Shown: positions 1 through 11,492, counted from the first letter of the stretch. The stretch is DNA of 64,000 nucleotides from Viola odorata (GCA_963691705.1 OY829538.1:13666443-13730442), one strand, 5' to 3'. Made by a program: numbers and translations. The notes: generated from the letters alone by a model not told the origin.

Positions 1-1265
1 TTCCATCGGTAGGCCCTCTCCCTCAGAAGAACAAGTTTTTTCCAACGCCTCAGCGGCTCTCGTTGGCTGAGAGGCGCCCGCCTCAGACAAAACAGCAGGC
101 GTAGAAACAGTTGCCACATCCACAGGAGATGTCCCGGTAGCTTTCCCACCAGAGGCCACTCGAAGTTTTTTCCGACGCTGGGAAGCAGCAAGGGAAGAAG
201 CGTGGCAAAGGTCTGACTTGGCATCTGCATCCTCATCATCGCTAGTAATTACCGTCGTTGCGACAGGCCTGGAGTCCGTCCCCGTGCGACGCTCCGGTAG
301 CCAATTTTCCACAAAACGAGAAGTTCGTACAGAGATAACGGGCCTTCGCCCTCCCCGGGCAACCGTTTTAGTTCTCTTCCTCGAAGGAGGAATGCCACCC
401 CAACTTGAGCCCTCGGCCGAAGGCGAGGCCGGTAAAGTTTGAAGCGGTATTACGTTCAGAGGAGTACCAGTGTCACCTGGGAATCAACCGTTAGCCTCTT
501 ATAGCAAACAAAGCATGCGAGGACCAAAGTAAAGAAAATATGGAAAGAAATAAGCTCACCCATAACGCACTCTTCCAGAGGCTTGGATAGAGCAAAGGCA
601 CGAATACGGTAGTGGGTATTCTCGTCTAACAAAGCGTTAGCCTGGTCCAACTCAGTTCTGGACAAAATCGTGGGATTTGTCCAAACGGGACCTGCCAGTT
701 CCTGATTGAAATTGATATTCCACAAACGTGACGGTAGCTCCAGAACAAAGAAGCTGCTCTTCCAATCAGCTACACCCTTCTTGAAGCCGTGAAAACGTTG
801 CCAAAACGACTGCACAAGCGCATCATCCCACCGGGGAGTAATCTCGATTAAACAATTGTAGCAAATCATGCTAAAGAATTTGCGAAACAAATTGATAGAT
901 GGGGTAAAAATGTTCTTCAACTCGCAAGCGCGAAGAAAAGCATAAACCGCACACCAAGAGGAAGGAGTTATCTGGGCAGGATTAAGGCTATACTCCCGCA
1001 GCAGAGTTAGTATCGACTCATGAACGGGAAAGCGGAAACCATAAAGGAACATTTTAAAATAAAGAAGCCTACTGTGACCCCACCCTGGATTATGAAGCCG
1101 CATATCACTTCCGGGAATAGAAGGCTCATGCCCAGGAGGAAAGGTAATACCATGTTCCTCCAATTCGGCTTTCAGAACCACATCGCAGGTAAAAATACTC
1201 GGTGATTGGGCAACCTCGGGATCCATGGGCCTAGAGATAATCTGGCGAGGTCTATTCCTAGCCAT
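1..1265 (-). CDS. Antisense Transposase_28-like protein, two exons, C-terminus off window
   Basis: The protein resembles the plant family named 'putative gypsy type transposon' (Transposase_28), of unknown biochemical function. The hallmark block LYFKMFLYGFRFPVHE is followed by LNPAQITPSSW, then AFLRACELK and the tryptophan-rich segment DWKSSFFVLELPSRLW. Exon 1 is 560-1265, starting at ATG 1265, chosen because the homologue at 35877 also begins MxRxR. A GT-AG intron fits 477-559 on the minus strand. Exon 2 (476 to the window edge) then stays open for 159 codons, encoding a Ser/Pro-rich linker with a basic stretch and the motif FVENWLPE, which is shared with the homologue (34683-35098). No stop codon is visible, so this copy may encode an intact protein. 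Splicing is inferred from the frames alone. Confidence 0.7.
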
Positions 1266-1763
1266 AGCAAACCAACAAAAAAGGAAATCTGAGAAGGGAC
1301 GAATTGATACCTTAAAGGAGAAGAATCGCAGAGAAATCGGCGGACAGTGACGAGCGGCCGAAAAGGTATTCGGAGAAGAAGACGAAGGAAGACAAAAAGG
1401 AAAATTCAAAGTGAGGGCAAAAGTTTTGAGAAATTGGAGAATGGCCCTTCTTAAAGGATAAAAATGCCACCGCATTAATTGAGTCACCAATCGGGCGAAG
1501 ACGCGTGTAAAAGAAGTTGGCCACGTGGAAGCGCATTAAAGAAATTTGAAAAAAGAGAAGTTATTCGTCGAGACTCCCCAAATGGGTGAGACAGTATTGA
1601 CCCGGTCAGAGTAACCGCGAAGCAATTGCCTTAGACAGACCAACCACTTGCGTTAGCTATCACCAAGAACCAAGCAGGCTAACGGAAATAACGACAAATT
1701 TGAAAAGGCAGAAAGCATTATTTTATTCATAAAACGCCAATAGGCGGGTACAATGCAAAATGG

Positions 1764-2186
1764 CTAATCATCATCAGGCCAATAAATGCCGTGGTGATAA
1801 ACCCCGTCATCATCAAGGAACGACATCTTCCCGTCAGCATTCGGGACCGGCTGGTCTACCTCCCTTTCGGGGCAGGACCCTGACGGGCATGATTTTCCTT
1901 TGGCGCTCGAATCCGCCAACCCCGCACCAGCAATGATGGGAAAATCCTCGTTCAGCGAGCAATCAGGGGAAGAAAAGCGTTTGCCACCCTCTTGAATAGC
2001 AGAACCAGAAGAAGCCAACGTCGCAAAGGGCGTCTTGGACGTCCGTTTCCCCTGCTTCTTACGACCCTTTCGGCGGACTGGAGGCCTCCATGGTGGCGAA
2101 GGAGGGGGATGATCTGAATCCGGCGAAGTCGGGGGAGTCGGCAAGGAGTCACGATCCATGGAACTTAAGAAATAAAAATCTGCCAT
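1764..2186 (-). CDS. Antisense small proline/acidic protein (MAD family)
   Basis: The ORF encodes about 140 residues and opens MADFYFLSSMDRDSLPTPPT. The N-terminal block PTPPTSPDSD followed by a Pro/Trp motif (PPWRP) and a basic run (RRKGRKK) recurs in the protein at 36428-36883. The C-terminus is acidic (DDDGVYHHGIYWPDDD). I do not recognise the family. No signal peptide, membrane segment or catalytic motif is visible, and the composition suggests a disordered protein. ATG 2186 is preferred over upstream in-frame starts because the homologue also starts MAD. A TATA box (2259-2266, minus strand) lies about 73 bp upstream. Confidence 0.55.
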   Translation of the reverse strand: MADFYFLSSMDRDSLPTPPTSPDSDHPPPSPPWRPPVRRKGRKKQGKRTSKTPFATLASSGSAIQEGGKRFSSPDCSLNEDFPIIAGAGLADSSAKGKSCPSGSCPEREVDQPVPNADGKMSFLDDDGVYHHGIYWPDDD

Positions 2187-2258
2187 GCCACCTGCAAAAG
2201 CAAAAGCAAAAAAGAAGGAAAAGGATGAAGATGAAGAGGAAAGGGAAACCAAACTCCC

Positions 2259-2266
2259 TTATATAG
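2259..2266 (-). promoter_or_regulatory. TATA box of the MAD-family gene
   Basis: The minus strand reads CTATATAA about 73 bp upstream of ATG 2186. The surrounding context ggctatataagg is almost repeated at 36951-36957, upstream of the homologous gene in element D. Conserved sequence and spacing support a core promoter; expression is inferred. Confidence 0.5.
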
Positions 2267-2679
2267 CCGAGTGAGCATTTCGATCCCTGAAAAATCAATT
2301 AAGACGCTTGGGAAAAATAACTACAATTGTAGAATCCGATCCGTCACAGGCGCATCTGCTCGTTGAACGCACCAATCAAAGGGCACCAAAGAACCGCCCA
2401 ACCACCTGCCACTGAAAAGACGGCCCTGTAACAGTCAAGACAGAGTATTCATTGCTAATCCCCGGAACACGACCACTGCAATACAATGTCCCGAGGAAGA
2501 CCCGTTTTCAGTTGGGCTCATGACAAATATTTCCAGCCAATAAAGCAAGCAACCACGCAAGAAAAAGAGAAGACTTGGGAAAAAGCAGAGACAGTTATTT
2601 ATTTATGGCCAGGTGGCCTTAGCGTTCAAATATGTACAAGAAACATAAGAAAAGCAACGAGAAGAAGCGGAGCCAGCGG

Positions 2680-3063
2680 TCAGATATTGGACCCCGCATC
2701 ATCTTCCCCTGGCACAATGGGAACCTCCCTTAAAGTGTTAGCGACGGAGGTCAGTTCAGAAGAGCAAGCTCTCATGCCCTTTAGGCAGCAGGCCAGCAGA
2801 TCTTTCCTCTGCTGCAGCATCGAGGCCACCACATCAAGGTGAGCACTGACAGTGGCCAGTTTCGCCAAACTCTCTAGGGGATTAAAATCCACCAGAGTTA
2901 TTCCCAGCTGTCTGGACATAATAGGGGTTAGCACCCCCTGCAACTCCAGGACATCCTCGGAGGTCTTGGTGATCATCCTCTCCAGGAAGCCTATATCACC
3001 CTCAGTAAGATTCTTCAGGGTCAGAGTTTTAGAGACCAAGAAATTGTGAGTCAGTTCATCCAT
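2680..3063 (-). CDS. Antisense small helical protein (MDEL family), 127 aa
   Basis: The protein starts MDELTHNFLVSKTLTLKN. It belongs to a family with four members in this window (also 37421-37807, 40915-41307 and 41777-42145). Shared features are the M-D-E start, a block like TSEDVLELQGVLTP, a leucine-rich segment, a motif SMLQQRKDLLACCLKGMRA, and an acidic C-terminus after REVPIVPGEDD. The pattern suggests several amphipathic helices. I do not recognise a named family. The frame is open end to end, so this copy looks intact. It lies about 200 bp inside the 3' LTR of element A and is antisense to it. Confidence 0.6.
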   Translation of the reverse strand: MDELTHNFLVSKTLTLKNLTEGDIGFLERMITKTSEDVLELQGVLTPIMSRQLGITLVDFNPLESLAKLATVSAHLDVVASMLQQRKDLLACCLKGMRACSSELTSVANTLREVPIVPGEDDAGSNI

Positions 3064-3122
3064 GACGAAATATGAAAAGAAAGAACGAGAAAATACGAAG
3101 AAACTGGCGCAGAGGAACCTCT

Positions 3123-3131
3123 GATTTATAG
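3123..3131 (-). promoter_or_regulatory. TATA box of the MDEL-family gene in element A
   Basis: The minus strand reads CTATAAATC about 60 bp upstream of ATG 3063. The other three family copies have a CTATAAAT box at a similar distance. Confidence 0.5.
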
Positions 3132-3619
3132 ATCCTGACAAAAAACCGTCAGGACCATCTTCTGAGGCAAAACCGCCCCGGTACATAAAGGGACTCTCAG
3201 TGAGAGAAGGAACGTTAGCCCTTGGTAAACACTCGGGCTCATTTTCAGTTGGGCTTATGATAACAATCCACCTAAAAGAAAGGGTATTTTCGTCTATCAC
3301 CCGGTGGGAAGAGGCATAGCTACTATTTCACACCACCACGGTAGGGACAAGATTGCTACCTTCCCCAAAGGCTAACGCTACAGAGGCTAACGGGGCCCTA
3401 CCGGCTCCTCTCACGGACCTCCTGCTTGGTTCAAGGAGTTATCTCACCCCCAGAGGAAACCACGCGTCAGGATTAACGCTCCGGTCACTATCCTACCGCG
3501 ACAATATCTACCTAAACACCTACCGCCGAGGTAGCGTATCACGATAAGGGCGAACCACAGACCCTAACGCGAGCGATAGCTCCGTACCCGTATACTCGGG
3601 CGGGAACGCCCCCTTTCTT

Positions 3620-3628
3620 CTATAAATA
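3620..3628 (+). promoter_or_regulatory. TATA box of LTR A
   Basis: CTATAAATA is followed by pyrimidine- and purine-rich leader sequence. The same box lies in the LTR of D at 23056-23064. Confidence 0.6.
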
Positions 3629-3720
3629 CCTCCCCCACAAAGGAGGCAGGTAAGCGGACTTGACTAGCCAAAACTCTGCCAATTTTAGTACACCTACTGA
3701 CTTAAGCATCGGAGTGTTTC

Positions 3721-3741
3721 CGCCGGAGACCCCCTCCGGCG
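3721..3741 (+). other. Conserved LTR hairpin
   Basis: CGCCGGAG, loop ACCCC, then CTCCGGCG form an 8-bp perfect stem. The same stem and loop occur at 23159-23179 in the LTR of D, about 100 bp downstream of the TATA box in both. It would fold in the RNA and could mark a processing or structural signal; the role is inferred. Confidence 0.6.
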
Positions 3742-3829
3742 CATTGCAGGTACCGTGGACCATCGCACACACTGATCTGAGAAGAGCTGCTCCGCCATAC
3801 ATCCTTCGGCAGAAGACAAATTATTATCA

Positions 3830-5132
3830 ATGATATAATTTCAAATGAGCGATATTCCAGGAGTTAGGTAAGGGGGTACCGTCGAGTGTTTCCAGATGGT
3901 ACGCTCCTCTCCCGATAATACGGGTAAGGTGATACGGCCCTTCCCAATTTGGACTGAGCTTCCCCCGGCGTTGACCAGTCGCTCGTTGATCCCTGAGTAC
4001 CAGGTCACCTTCTTTTAGAAGCCGTTCTTTGACGCGCCTATTGTGATAACGCGCCATTTTTTATTTATAGTGCATCATTTTCAGGAGAGCTTCCTCTTGC
4101 AATTCGGGAAGCGCGTCGAGATTTGCGCGCAGCCTTTCCTCATTCAGCTCTTCTCTGAAGTAGGCTACTCGCAGGCTCATGGTACCAATTTCCACGGGCG
4201 TGACGGCCTCAGTACCGAAAGCCAGTGCGAAGGGTGTCTCTCCTGTGCTGGTTTTCGTGGTCATGCGATATGCCCACATCACATACGGCAGCTCATCTGC
4301 CCACTTCTTTTTGGATCCCTCTAGGTTCTTCTTAACACCGTTAAGGATGACCTGGTTTGTCACCTCAGCCTGACCATTGGTCTGCAGATGAGCCACGAAA
4401 GAGAATCTTTGCTCGAACCCAAACTCCTCGCATTGGTCTCTAAAGAATTGGCTGGTGAATTGCGTTCCATTATCGCTGACTAGCATGCGGGGAACTCCGA
4501 AACGCATGATAACTTGGTGTTTGAAGAAACGCCAGATTTTTTCTGTCGTGATGTTGGCAACCGCCTCAGCTTCCGCCCATTTGGTAAAGTAGTCTACCGC
4601 CACAACCACAAACTTTAACTGAGACCTTGCCTTTGGAAACGGTCCAAGGATGTCAATTCCCCATTTCGCGAAAGGGCAAGGAGCGATGATGTCATAAATT
4701 TGGGTGGTGGGTTGTCGAGGAATCTTGGAGAATTCCTGACACTTTTGGCAAGTTCGCACGTAATCATGGCAGTCCTTCTAGATAGTAGGCCAGTAAAACC
4801 CCGATCGAAAGACCTGCGCAGCCAGGGTTCCGCCGGATGCATGCATGCCGCAAATTCCTTCGTGGATTTCGCGGAGGGTATGAAGACCCTCTTGTTCCGT
4901 TATGCATCGGGCAGCCGGATGAGAGAAACATCTCTGCATCAGTTCCCCATTAAAGTATGTGCACCGTACCACTTACTTTAGCACTTTCTTCTTCTCAGCG
5001 TTATCCGCTGGTAGCTCGTCATGTTTCAAGTATTTTATGACGGGAATTCTCCAGTCATTTTCACTTTTTTCTACACAGAGCGTCGCCTGTTCTTCCATGA
5101 AGCAAGGCACGGGTATTTATCGGTAGTATACC
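3830..5132 (-). pseudogene. Element B: Tat-type integrase fragment
   Basis: Reading leftward, the fragment holds the end of the RNase H-integrase linker (PCFMEEQ, WRIPVIKYLKHDELP, about 5105-4985), the zinc-binding domain (HEGICGMH ... CQKCQEF), and the catalytic core. The core has WGIDILGPFP (first Asp), VSDNGTQF (second Asp) and NGQAEVTN (Glu). The C-terminal domain ends with LPNSWNIAHLKLYH at 3830. It is collinear with integrase of element D (27950-29237). Breaks include a stop after KKKVLK (near 4975), one near 4780 and one at the MMHYK/MARYH boundary (4058-4060). Both ends are cut by LTRs (A at 3829, C at 5133), so B is the oldest layer of the left stack. Confidence 0.8.
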
Positions 5133-6052
5133 TGATGCGAACCCTAGTACGCATCTCACGCACGCCGCACCTTCACGCGTGCCCTTGCCACCACATGGCC
5201 CGATGACGCGCCAACACAGCAAGCGCCTGTCAAGCCAGCTTTCTTTGCTCCTACATAATGAGATTCAGCACGAGGCTATACTGGAGGAGTCCGTACTACG
5301 CGAGTGACGTTGCTGGTCGCACCCAGCACGCACGCTAGCGCCCACGGAACGGACGCCCGAGCCAAGTCAGACTTGGAAAATATTTACCGAGCTTCAGCCG
5401 AGTTACAAGATAGCTTCAAGGGTCTAGAAGAGGCTACTGGAGTTTCAAGTCAAACGCCCGACGCGTTTGGGAGAATGGCCTAGCGAGTCAACGCATGCGC
5501 AAGTCCTAGCGTACCAAGGACTTCGACTTGAGGAAGGACGCGCATTGCGCAATTCTACCATGCGTAGGATTGCTTGGGTCTACTAATACACTTAGTACTA
5601 GTATTATAATTAATTTAATTAATTATTTCAGCTTTTGTTCAAGTCGAATTCTTGTATAGATAGAAGTTCTAGTTCTCGTAGGATTTGTATTTCTTGCGCC
5701 TATTTAAGGCAGCCGCTTGGCTTAATAAAATTAGACTTTTTTTGCCAATACTTGAGTTAAATTTAAGTCTCACAGAACCTTGAATCCTTTGAGTCCGAAC
5801 GCTTGAAGAACCACTCAAGTAAATCAAAAGTTCACCCCCATTGTTCGATTGCCTAGGTTGCTAACCAATTGTTGGTTAGAGGGTTAGGAGTTCGATCAAG
5901 ATCCTCATTCGCGTAGCTGGGTTGGCTAGTCATCACGACTTAGCAGGGTCAGCGCACGTTTGGGTTCAGATTAAAGTATTTCCGCACGAAGTCCATCCTT
6001 GAACAACGATCGCAACAGGAGCATCGATCCAAGCCTAGCAAGGATCGTATCA
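5133..6052 (+). repeat. 5' LTR of element C
   Basis: A 920-bp repeat beginning TGATGCGAACC and ending TATCA, directly before the TGG of the primer-binding site. The start resembles the LTR of element G (TGATACGAGC at 49160). A TATA-like TATTTAAG lies at 5701-5708. The 3' partner is outside the window or lost, so only the ends and the PBS define it. Confidence 0.7.
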
Positions 6053-6054
6053 GT

Positions 6055-6071
6055 TGGTAGCGGAGCGAAGG
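6055..6071 (+). other. Primer-binding site of element C
   Basis: TGGTAGCGGAGCGAAGG starts three bases after the LTR end. Element G has TGGTAGCGGAGC at the same position (50013). I did not match the tRNA with confidence. Confidence 0.55.
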
Positions 6072-6222
6072 CTGTTCAAGCTTGGTAATTTTAATTGCTT
6101 TCTTTTATTTTGATACATTCTTGAGTCGATTTACTCTAGTCCGGAGCTAAATCACCCTTCATCCATCTAGTTGTATTTTCGTTTATATAGAGTCAAAAAA
6201 AAATCAAAAAAAAAAAAAAAGA

Positions 6223-9200
6223 ATGTCTCAAAATTCAGGAAACAAAAGTATCAAGGAAACCGAAGGCAAAGCCGAAGAGAGTGACTTGTCTACCCGAGAT
6301 CTCCTTCTCCAACTCTTAGCCCGAATGGACAAGATGGAAGCATGCAACAGCCCTAAATCGGAGGAGCCATCGGATGAGAAGAAAAAGGCAACAACCACGC
6401 CCCACATAACCCAAGTCCTAAACCCATAACGCGCAGCTCACCTCTATGACATGGGACCAAAGGAAGACAAGCCGGGTCTGTTTACTGATTTACCCGAAAG
6501 TTTTGCTGGCGAGGGGAATGAAGACCGTCGTTTTGTGTTGCTTGGGAATAATGAGGAGCAGCGGCGCACGCCCACGCAAGCCCAACGCATCAATGCGGAG
6601 CGCCTAGCGCGTCGAGCACATAGGCGCATGGAGCGCGAGCCCGACTACGACGAGCAGTGGTACCCAGCACCCCGTATGCACTAGAATGATGCGTATGAGG
6701 AAGACGAACATGAGTGGTGGCCTAGAGAAGATCGAGTTGATGCCAATCTGAATAGCATCAAGCTCAAAATTCCACCGTTTGATGGCAAGGACGACCCCGA
6801 TGCATACTTTATTTGGGAGCAGAAGATTGAATCGATCTTTTTACTCCATAATTATTCTGAAGAGAAGAAGATCAGCTTAGCAGCCGTTGAATTCAATGGC
6901 TATGCCATACATTGGTGGGAACAGCTGCACAAGCTCAAGTGTCGAGTGAATGCTCCACCCGTTCGGACATGGGAAGAGATGAAGCGAGAGATGAGGAGAC
7001 GCTTCATCCCAATATATTTTCAGCGGGATCTTTATCAGTGATTGCAAGCTATGTCCCAAGGGACTCGGTCAGTAAGTGAGTACTTCAATGAGCTAGAGAT
7101 TGCGCTAGCAAGAGCACAGATTGAAGAAGAGGAAGAGGCTACAATGGCGCGCTTCTTTAATGGCCTAAATCGTGATATTGCCAACAAATTGGAGCTGGTG
7201 TACTATGGATCTTTAGAAGAGATGCTCCACATGGCAATCAAGATAGAGAGGCAGACCAAGGCTAGAGTCACCCACTCTAATTCGGGCTTAGCTGCGACTA
7301 AGGCACAAAATTGGAAGAAGTCGCAATGGAACAAGGAAGACAAAGGGGTCCGTGCATCGCCTAAAGTCTTGCCGTATGATGACAAGGGTCCCAGCAGCGA
7401 CACCAATACCTTTAAGCCACACAACAGGAGTGCCAACACAGCTCCAAACAGGCCCTCTACTAAAGATATAGTCTGCTTCAAGTGCTCGGGACGGGGACAC
7501 AAGCAATCCGATTGCCCTAACAAGCGTTTTCTCTTAATACGCGAGAATGGTGAGCTAGCATCCGACGATGAGCAATAGATTGAAAGGGACGATGAAGGCA
7601 CTAACGAGGACAGTGACTCGGACGAAGTTGTGATCAACTCGTTGTCCTTAGTGACGAGGCGCAGTCTTAGCGCGCAAGTCAAAGAGGAGGCGCATGGAGA
7701 CGAGCAGCGGGAAAATTTGTTTCACACCCGTTGCGTTGTCAACAAAACTGGGTGCTCCATGATCATTGACAACGGAAGCTGCACTAATTGTATCAGCACA
7801 ATGTTAGTTCAGAAGTTGGGATTGACTACCATACGCCACCCAAAGCCATATTCGCTACAGTGGATGAATAATGGCAGCACCATTAAAGTGAGCCAGCAAG
7901 CACTCGTCTCATTTGCAATTGGGAGGTACAAGGATGAGATCCTTTGCGACGTAGTGCCTATGCACGCGAGTCATGTTCTGTTGGGACGACTGTGGCAATT
8001 TGATAGATCACCCGTACATGATGGCCGAACCAACAAGTACAAGCTAGTCAAAGACGGCAAAAAATACTCACTTGCGACTTTGACTCCAGCCCAAGTGTTC
8101 GAAGATGAACAATGGCTCGAGAAAGCCCATACCGAGTGGGAAATTGCTAAGAAGCTCAAGGAAAGCGAAGAAGAAGACAAGATTAGCCCAAGCGAAGTGA
8201 AGATTGGCGGAAAGAAGACAAGTCTCTATGCCAAAGGGAAGGATCTTCGGCGAGCACTTACCATGCGCAATTCTAATTGCGAACCAAGTAAGCCTTTGAT
8301 TCTACTTCACTTCAAGCCCTACTATCTCTCTTCTTCTTCATCTTCAAATTCTGCCCCACCTATTATTTCTGAGTTATTGGAAGAATTTGCGGATGTATTG
8401 CCCGACGAGATGCCCGCGGGTTTGCCTCCAATCCGAGGGATCAAGCACTAAATAGATTTTGTTCCAGGCTCCACAATTCCGAATCGGCCAGCTTATAGAA
8501 GTAATCCCGAAGAGACAAAGGAGTTACAGCGGCAAGTGGATGACTTATTAAGCCGTGGGTATGTGCGGGAAAGTCTTTCCCCTTGCGCCGTACCCGTTAT
8601 CCTTGTGCCTAAAAAGGATGGTACATGGCGAATGTGCGTGGACTGTAGGGCCGTGAACAAGATTACAATCAAGTATCGACATCCCATTCCGAGGCTAGAT
8701 GACATGTTAGATGAATTGAGTGGCAACCAAATCTTCTCAAAGATAGATCTTATGAGCGGCTACCATCAAATTCGAATGAAGGAAGGGGACGAATGGAAGA
8801 CAGCGTTTAAGACCAAGCACGGTCTTTACGAGTGGATGGTCATGCCTTTCGGCTTGACAAACGCACCAAGCACATTCATGAGACTTATGAACCATGTACT
8901 ACGGCGGTTCATCGGCAAGTTCGTAGTGGTGTACTTTGATGACATCCTCGTTTATAGCAGGTCACTTGAAGAACATGGCGCGCACCTACGCCAAGTGTTC
9001 TTAACCCTATGTGAGCAACAGTTATATGCTAAAGTGAGTAAGTGCTCATTCGCGCTTAAGCAAGTCAGTTTTCTAGGGTTCATTGTGAGTGTGGAAGGCG
9101 TCAAGGTCGATGAAGAAAAGATCAAACCCATCAAGGAGTGGCCTACGCCAAGGAACGTGAGTGATATACGTTCGTTCCATGGCTTAGCAAGCTTTTATAG

Positions 9201-9635
9201 ACGCTTTGTCAAGGATTTCAGCACTGTAGCAGCACCTTTGAACGAATTGACTAAGAAGGGAGTGCCCTTCGCGTGGGAGCAGCCGCAGGAACAAGCGTTT
9301 CAAATGCTTAAAGAGAGGCTATGCACCGCGCCTGTTTTAGCATTGCCTAATTTCGAAAAAGCCTTCGAAGTAGAATGCGATGCAAGTGGCATCGATATTG
9401 GAGCGGTTCTGATGCAAGAGAAGAGGCCGATTGCGTTCTTTAGTGAGAAATTAAAAGATGCACAACTTCGGTATCCCACTTATGACAAGGAACTGTATGC
9501 ACTCGTGCGCGCCTTAGAGGTTTGGCAGCACTATCTTATGCCGCGAGAGTTCCTAGTGCACACCGATCATCTTAGCTTGAAATATCTGAAGGGACAAGGG
9601 AAATTGAACAAGAGGCACGCAACCTAGATGGAATT
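6223..9635 (+). pseudogene. Gag-pol of element C (gag, PR, RT, RNase H), nonsense-broken
   Basis: One frame runs from ATG 6223 without frameshift but with stops at 6427, 6682, 7039, 7576, 8449 and 9625. Gag contains IPPFDGKDDPDAYFIWEQ and the zinc knuckle CFKCSGRGHKQSDC (C-x2-C-x4-H-x4-C, about 7480-7520). The protease has the active-site motif IDNGS (7765-7780). RT has [24 protein letters not shown] and the catalytic YFDD (about 8935). RNase H begins [13 protein letters not shown]. Four of the six stops are easily read as CAG or CAA turned to TAG or TAA. The original product would be a Gag-Pol polyprotein. Confidence 0.85.
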
Positions 9636-9856
9636 TGATAACTATCGATGCCACAGAAGCGACATCTCCACTACCCCGCCGGGTGACCCGGCCAACATAC
9701 TGTACCCGTCGCGGGAGACAATGCCTTGTTCATGCTGCCGTTAGCCTAGCGGCCAACCCTGGGATGGTCGACATCAGCAGGGGGGCTCTCATGAGACATC
9801 CGCACGGCGACATCCCATCCCATGTCATCCATGATGTCACTCCGCATGACGTCATC
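9636..9856 (+). repeat. 5' LTR of element D, left part
   Basis: It starts TGATAACTATCG exactly where the RNase H of C breaks off. It is interrupted after 9856 by Athila-1 and resumes at 22956. The two parts sum to about 533 bp, similar to the 572-bp LTR A. The five bases TCATC at 9852-9856 are the left copy of the Athila-1 target duplication. Confidence 0.75.
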
Positions 9857-11469
9857 TGATAGCATGTTCCATACTCTCTGTTTTACCCTCTTTTCTAGCC
9901 CTTTCGGGGGCTCGATGCTACTATTTGACCTTCATTTCAGCTTTATTTGCAGAATAGCATCAAAGGAGGGAAAAGACCGAAAAGAAGCGATTTGGGAGCA
10001 TTTCTGAGGATTTCTAGTTTTGGGGCCTAGAGGATCGAGCGGTGTCAAGACCTCGGCGCGAACCAGACCAGTGCGCAATCGCAAGGCCTCGGCAGCCCTG
10101 AGCCTTCTTCAAGAAAAAGCATCTTCAAAGATCCGCGCAGATCCCAAGCGGTTCCAGAAGACAGCAGGCGTGTCAGGAATCCCAAAATATTCCTTTTGCA
10201 AGGACGCGTGTTGTCATCTCCTTATTGCCCTTAGCTGTTTTGTCTCCTAGTTAGCATTAGGCTATATAAGCATAGTTTTAGGGTTTTTGTAAGGACGGCT
10301 GTCCAAAGGATATTTTCACACATTAGTTTCAGCATTTTAATTTTTGGGAATCAACTCCTTCCCATCAAGAACAACCTTTGTCTTTCCTCTTCGATTATTA
10401 TTAATCTACCGGTTTATTCTAATCCTCTTCTTACTTTTCTTGTTTATTTGTTGTATGATCTCATACACCTACTGTTTATATTATAGTATGAGTAGCTAAG
10501 CACCCCTTTCTTGGTGCAGGGTGTTTCTAAGGGTTGTAGGGTGCGGCTAAGAGGTCTAATGCATGCTTAATATATTCTCTTGTAGTACATGACTGTTTAC
10601 CGATTTAATGCCATGCTTGTCTAGAAATGTTAAGAGCTTGATCATCTATTAGTATTTCTGCATGAGTAACGTCATACTCCAGTGTTATAACTAACGCGAA
10701 GCCCTGGAGTTTGAGCAGAAACCTAGGGGAGGCAGCGCGAGAGGCCTCACCTAGGGGTAAACAGGAATCTAGGGAGTGATACGGGTCTGACAAACCAAGC
10801 TATCGCACCCTAGATCTGTCTTACCTCTCCTTCATGGGCGTTCAGAATTTAGCCTCCCTACTTCGAGCCCGGATAGGCCGGACGGTCAAGGCTACCTTTT
10901 GATGACAAGGGAGGTAGCTGGGAGGATGGCTGGACGTCAAGGTCACCTCATATGTGGAAACGGGGGGTGACTTTTATCTAAGAAGGTAAGCAGGGGATGC
11001 GGTGTGGAAACGCGGTCCCTATAGCAGATCTGCACGCGAGTCTAGAAAACTTCTGCACCAATGACTGGCCGCCCTAGAAAATAACCCGCAAGAACACCTT
11101 TCACTAAGATCTTTTCTCTCTCTGATTTACATATCTTTTACTTTCCTACGCTTGATTTTCCGTTCACTTGATCTTTTACGTTTCGTGTCCTGGATTGCAT
11201 TTTACTTTCGTGCCCTAGATAAATACTTTACAATTCTGTTTTGTTAGCTCCCATACTCTGCGTTGATTAATTTATTAATCAACATAACCCCCCCCCCCCC
11301 CCCCCCCCAGTATTGTTACCTGGATTAGATCTGCGCTTATTACCTTGTCATACATTTCCATTAACAAGTTAGTCCTTCAATCTCTGTGGTTCGACCCTGT
11401 CTTGCTCTGTACGCATTAATTTGTGCATCTAGGCACCAGGAAAATGTTAGTATATTTGAGTGACGATCA
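9857..11469 (+). repeat. 5' LTR of Athila-1
   Basis: A TG...CA repeat from TGATAGCATG to GACGATCA. The TATA box CTATATAAG is at 10262-10270. A cytosine run of more than 20 bases lies near 11287-11309 and is visibly shorter in the 3' LTR (22773-22789), consistent with slippage after insertion. Confidence 0.93.
10262..10270 (+). promoter_or_regulatory. TATA box of the Athila-1 LTR
   Basis: CTATATAAG about 405 bp into the LTR; the same box is at 21743-21751 in the 3' LTR. It marks the likely U3/R region. Confidence 0.6.
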
Positions 11470-11474
11470 AATTT

Positions 11475-11492
11475 TGGCGCCGTTGCCGGGGA
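11475..11492 (+). other. Primer-binding site of Athila-1 (tRNA-Asp type)
   Basis: TGGCGCCGTTGCCGGGGA begins five bases after the LTR end. This is the classical Athila primer-binding site, complementary to the 3' end of tRNA-Asp. Confidence 0.85.

Larger units (their letters stand above)
1..3829 (+). mobile_element. Element A: 3' end of a Tat-lineage Ty3/gypsy element
   Basis: This is the 3' part of a plus-oriented LTR retrotransposon whose pol lies left of the window. Its orientation comes from the LTR at 3258-3829, which reads on +. Three genes between the window edge and the LTR read on the minus strand, so they are antisense to the element. Extra, sometimes antisense, ORFs between pol and the 3' LTR are known in the Tat lineage. 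The gaps 1266-1763, 2187-2679 and 3064-3257 hold 5' and 3' untranslated sequence of these antisense genes; I see no further gene there. The LTR ends directly against element B, so A probably inserted into B. The left boundary is not visible. Confidence 0.75.
3258..3829 (+). repeat. Tat-type LTR of element A (3' LTR)
   Basis: It begins TGATAACAATCC, close to TGATAACTATCG at the start of the element D LTR (9636), and ends in CA at 3829, giving a 572-bp TG...CA repeat. It holds a TATA box and a perfect hairpin (3721-3741) also present in the LTR of D. No primer-binding site follows; the next base belongs to an oppositely oriented integrase gene, so this is a 3' LTR or a lone LTR. Confidence 0.75.
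5133..9635 (+). mobile_element. Element C: truncated chromovirus-like Ty3/gypsy element
   Basis: The order is LTR, PBS, gag, protease, RT, RNase H. It ends at 9635, where the Tat LTR of D begins, in the middle of the conserved block after [11 protein letters not shown]. The integrase, any chromodomain and the 3' LTR are not in the window. All coding sequence lies in one reading frame, as is usual for chromoviruses. RT motifs resemble CRM-type or related chromoviruses, but the lineage is tentative. Confidence 0.75.

Noticed and set aside
218..442. Plus-strand ORF of 74 codons
   Set aside because: It is the opposite strand of the Transposase_28-like exon 2, which has the family match.
2505..2530. 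TTTTCAGTTGGGCTCATGA resembling the sequence just before LTR A at 3242-3262
   Set aside because: The likeness covers only about 20 bases, no LTR follows at 2525, and element D has no counterpart; probably a chance or minor duplication.
11287..11309. Cytosine run as a G-quadruplex or regulatory site
   Set aside because: The run length differs between the two LTRs of the same insertion, so it is a slippage-prone homopolymer with no evidence of constraint.
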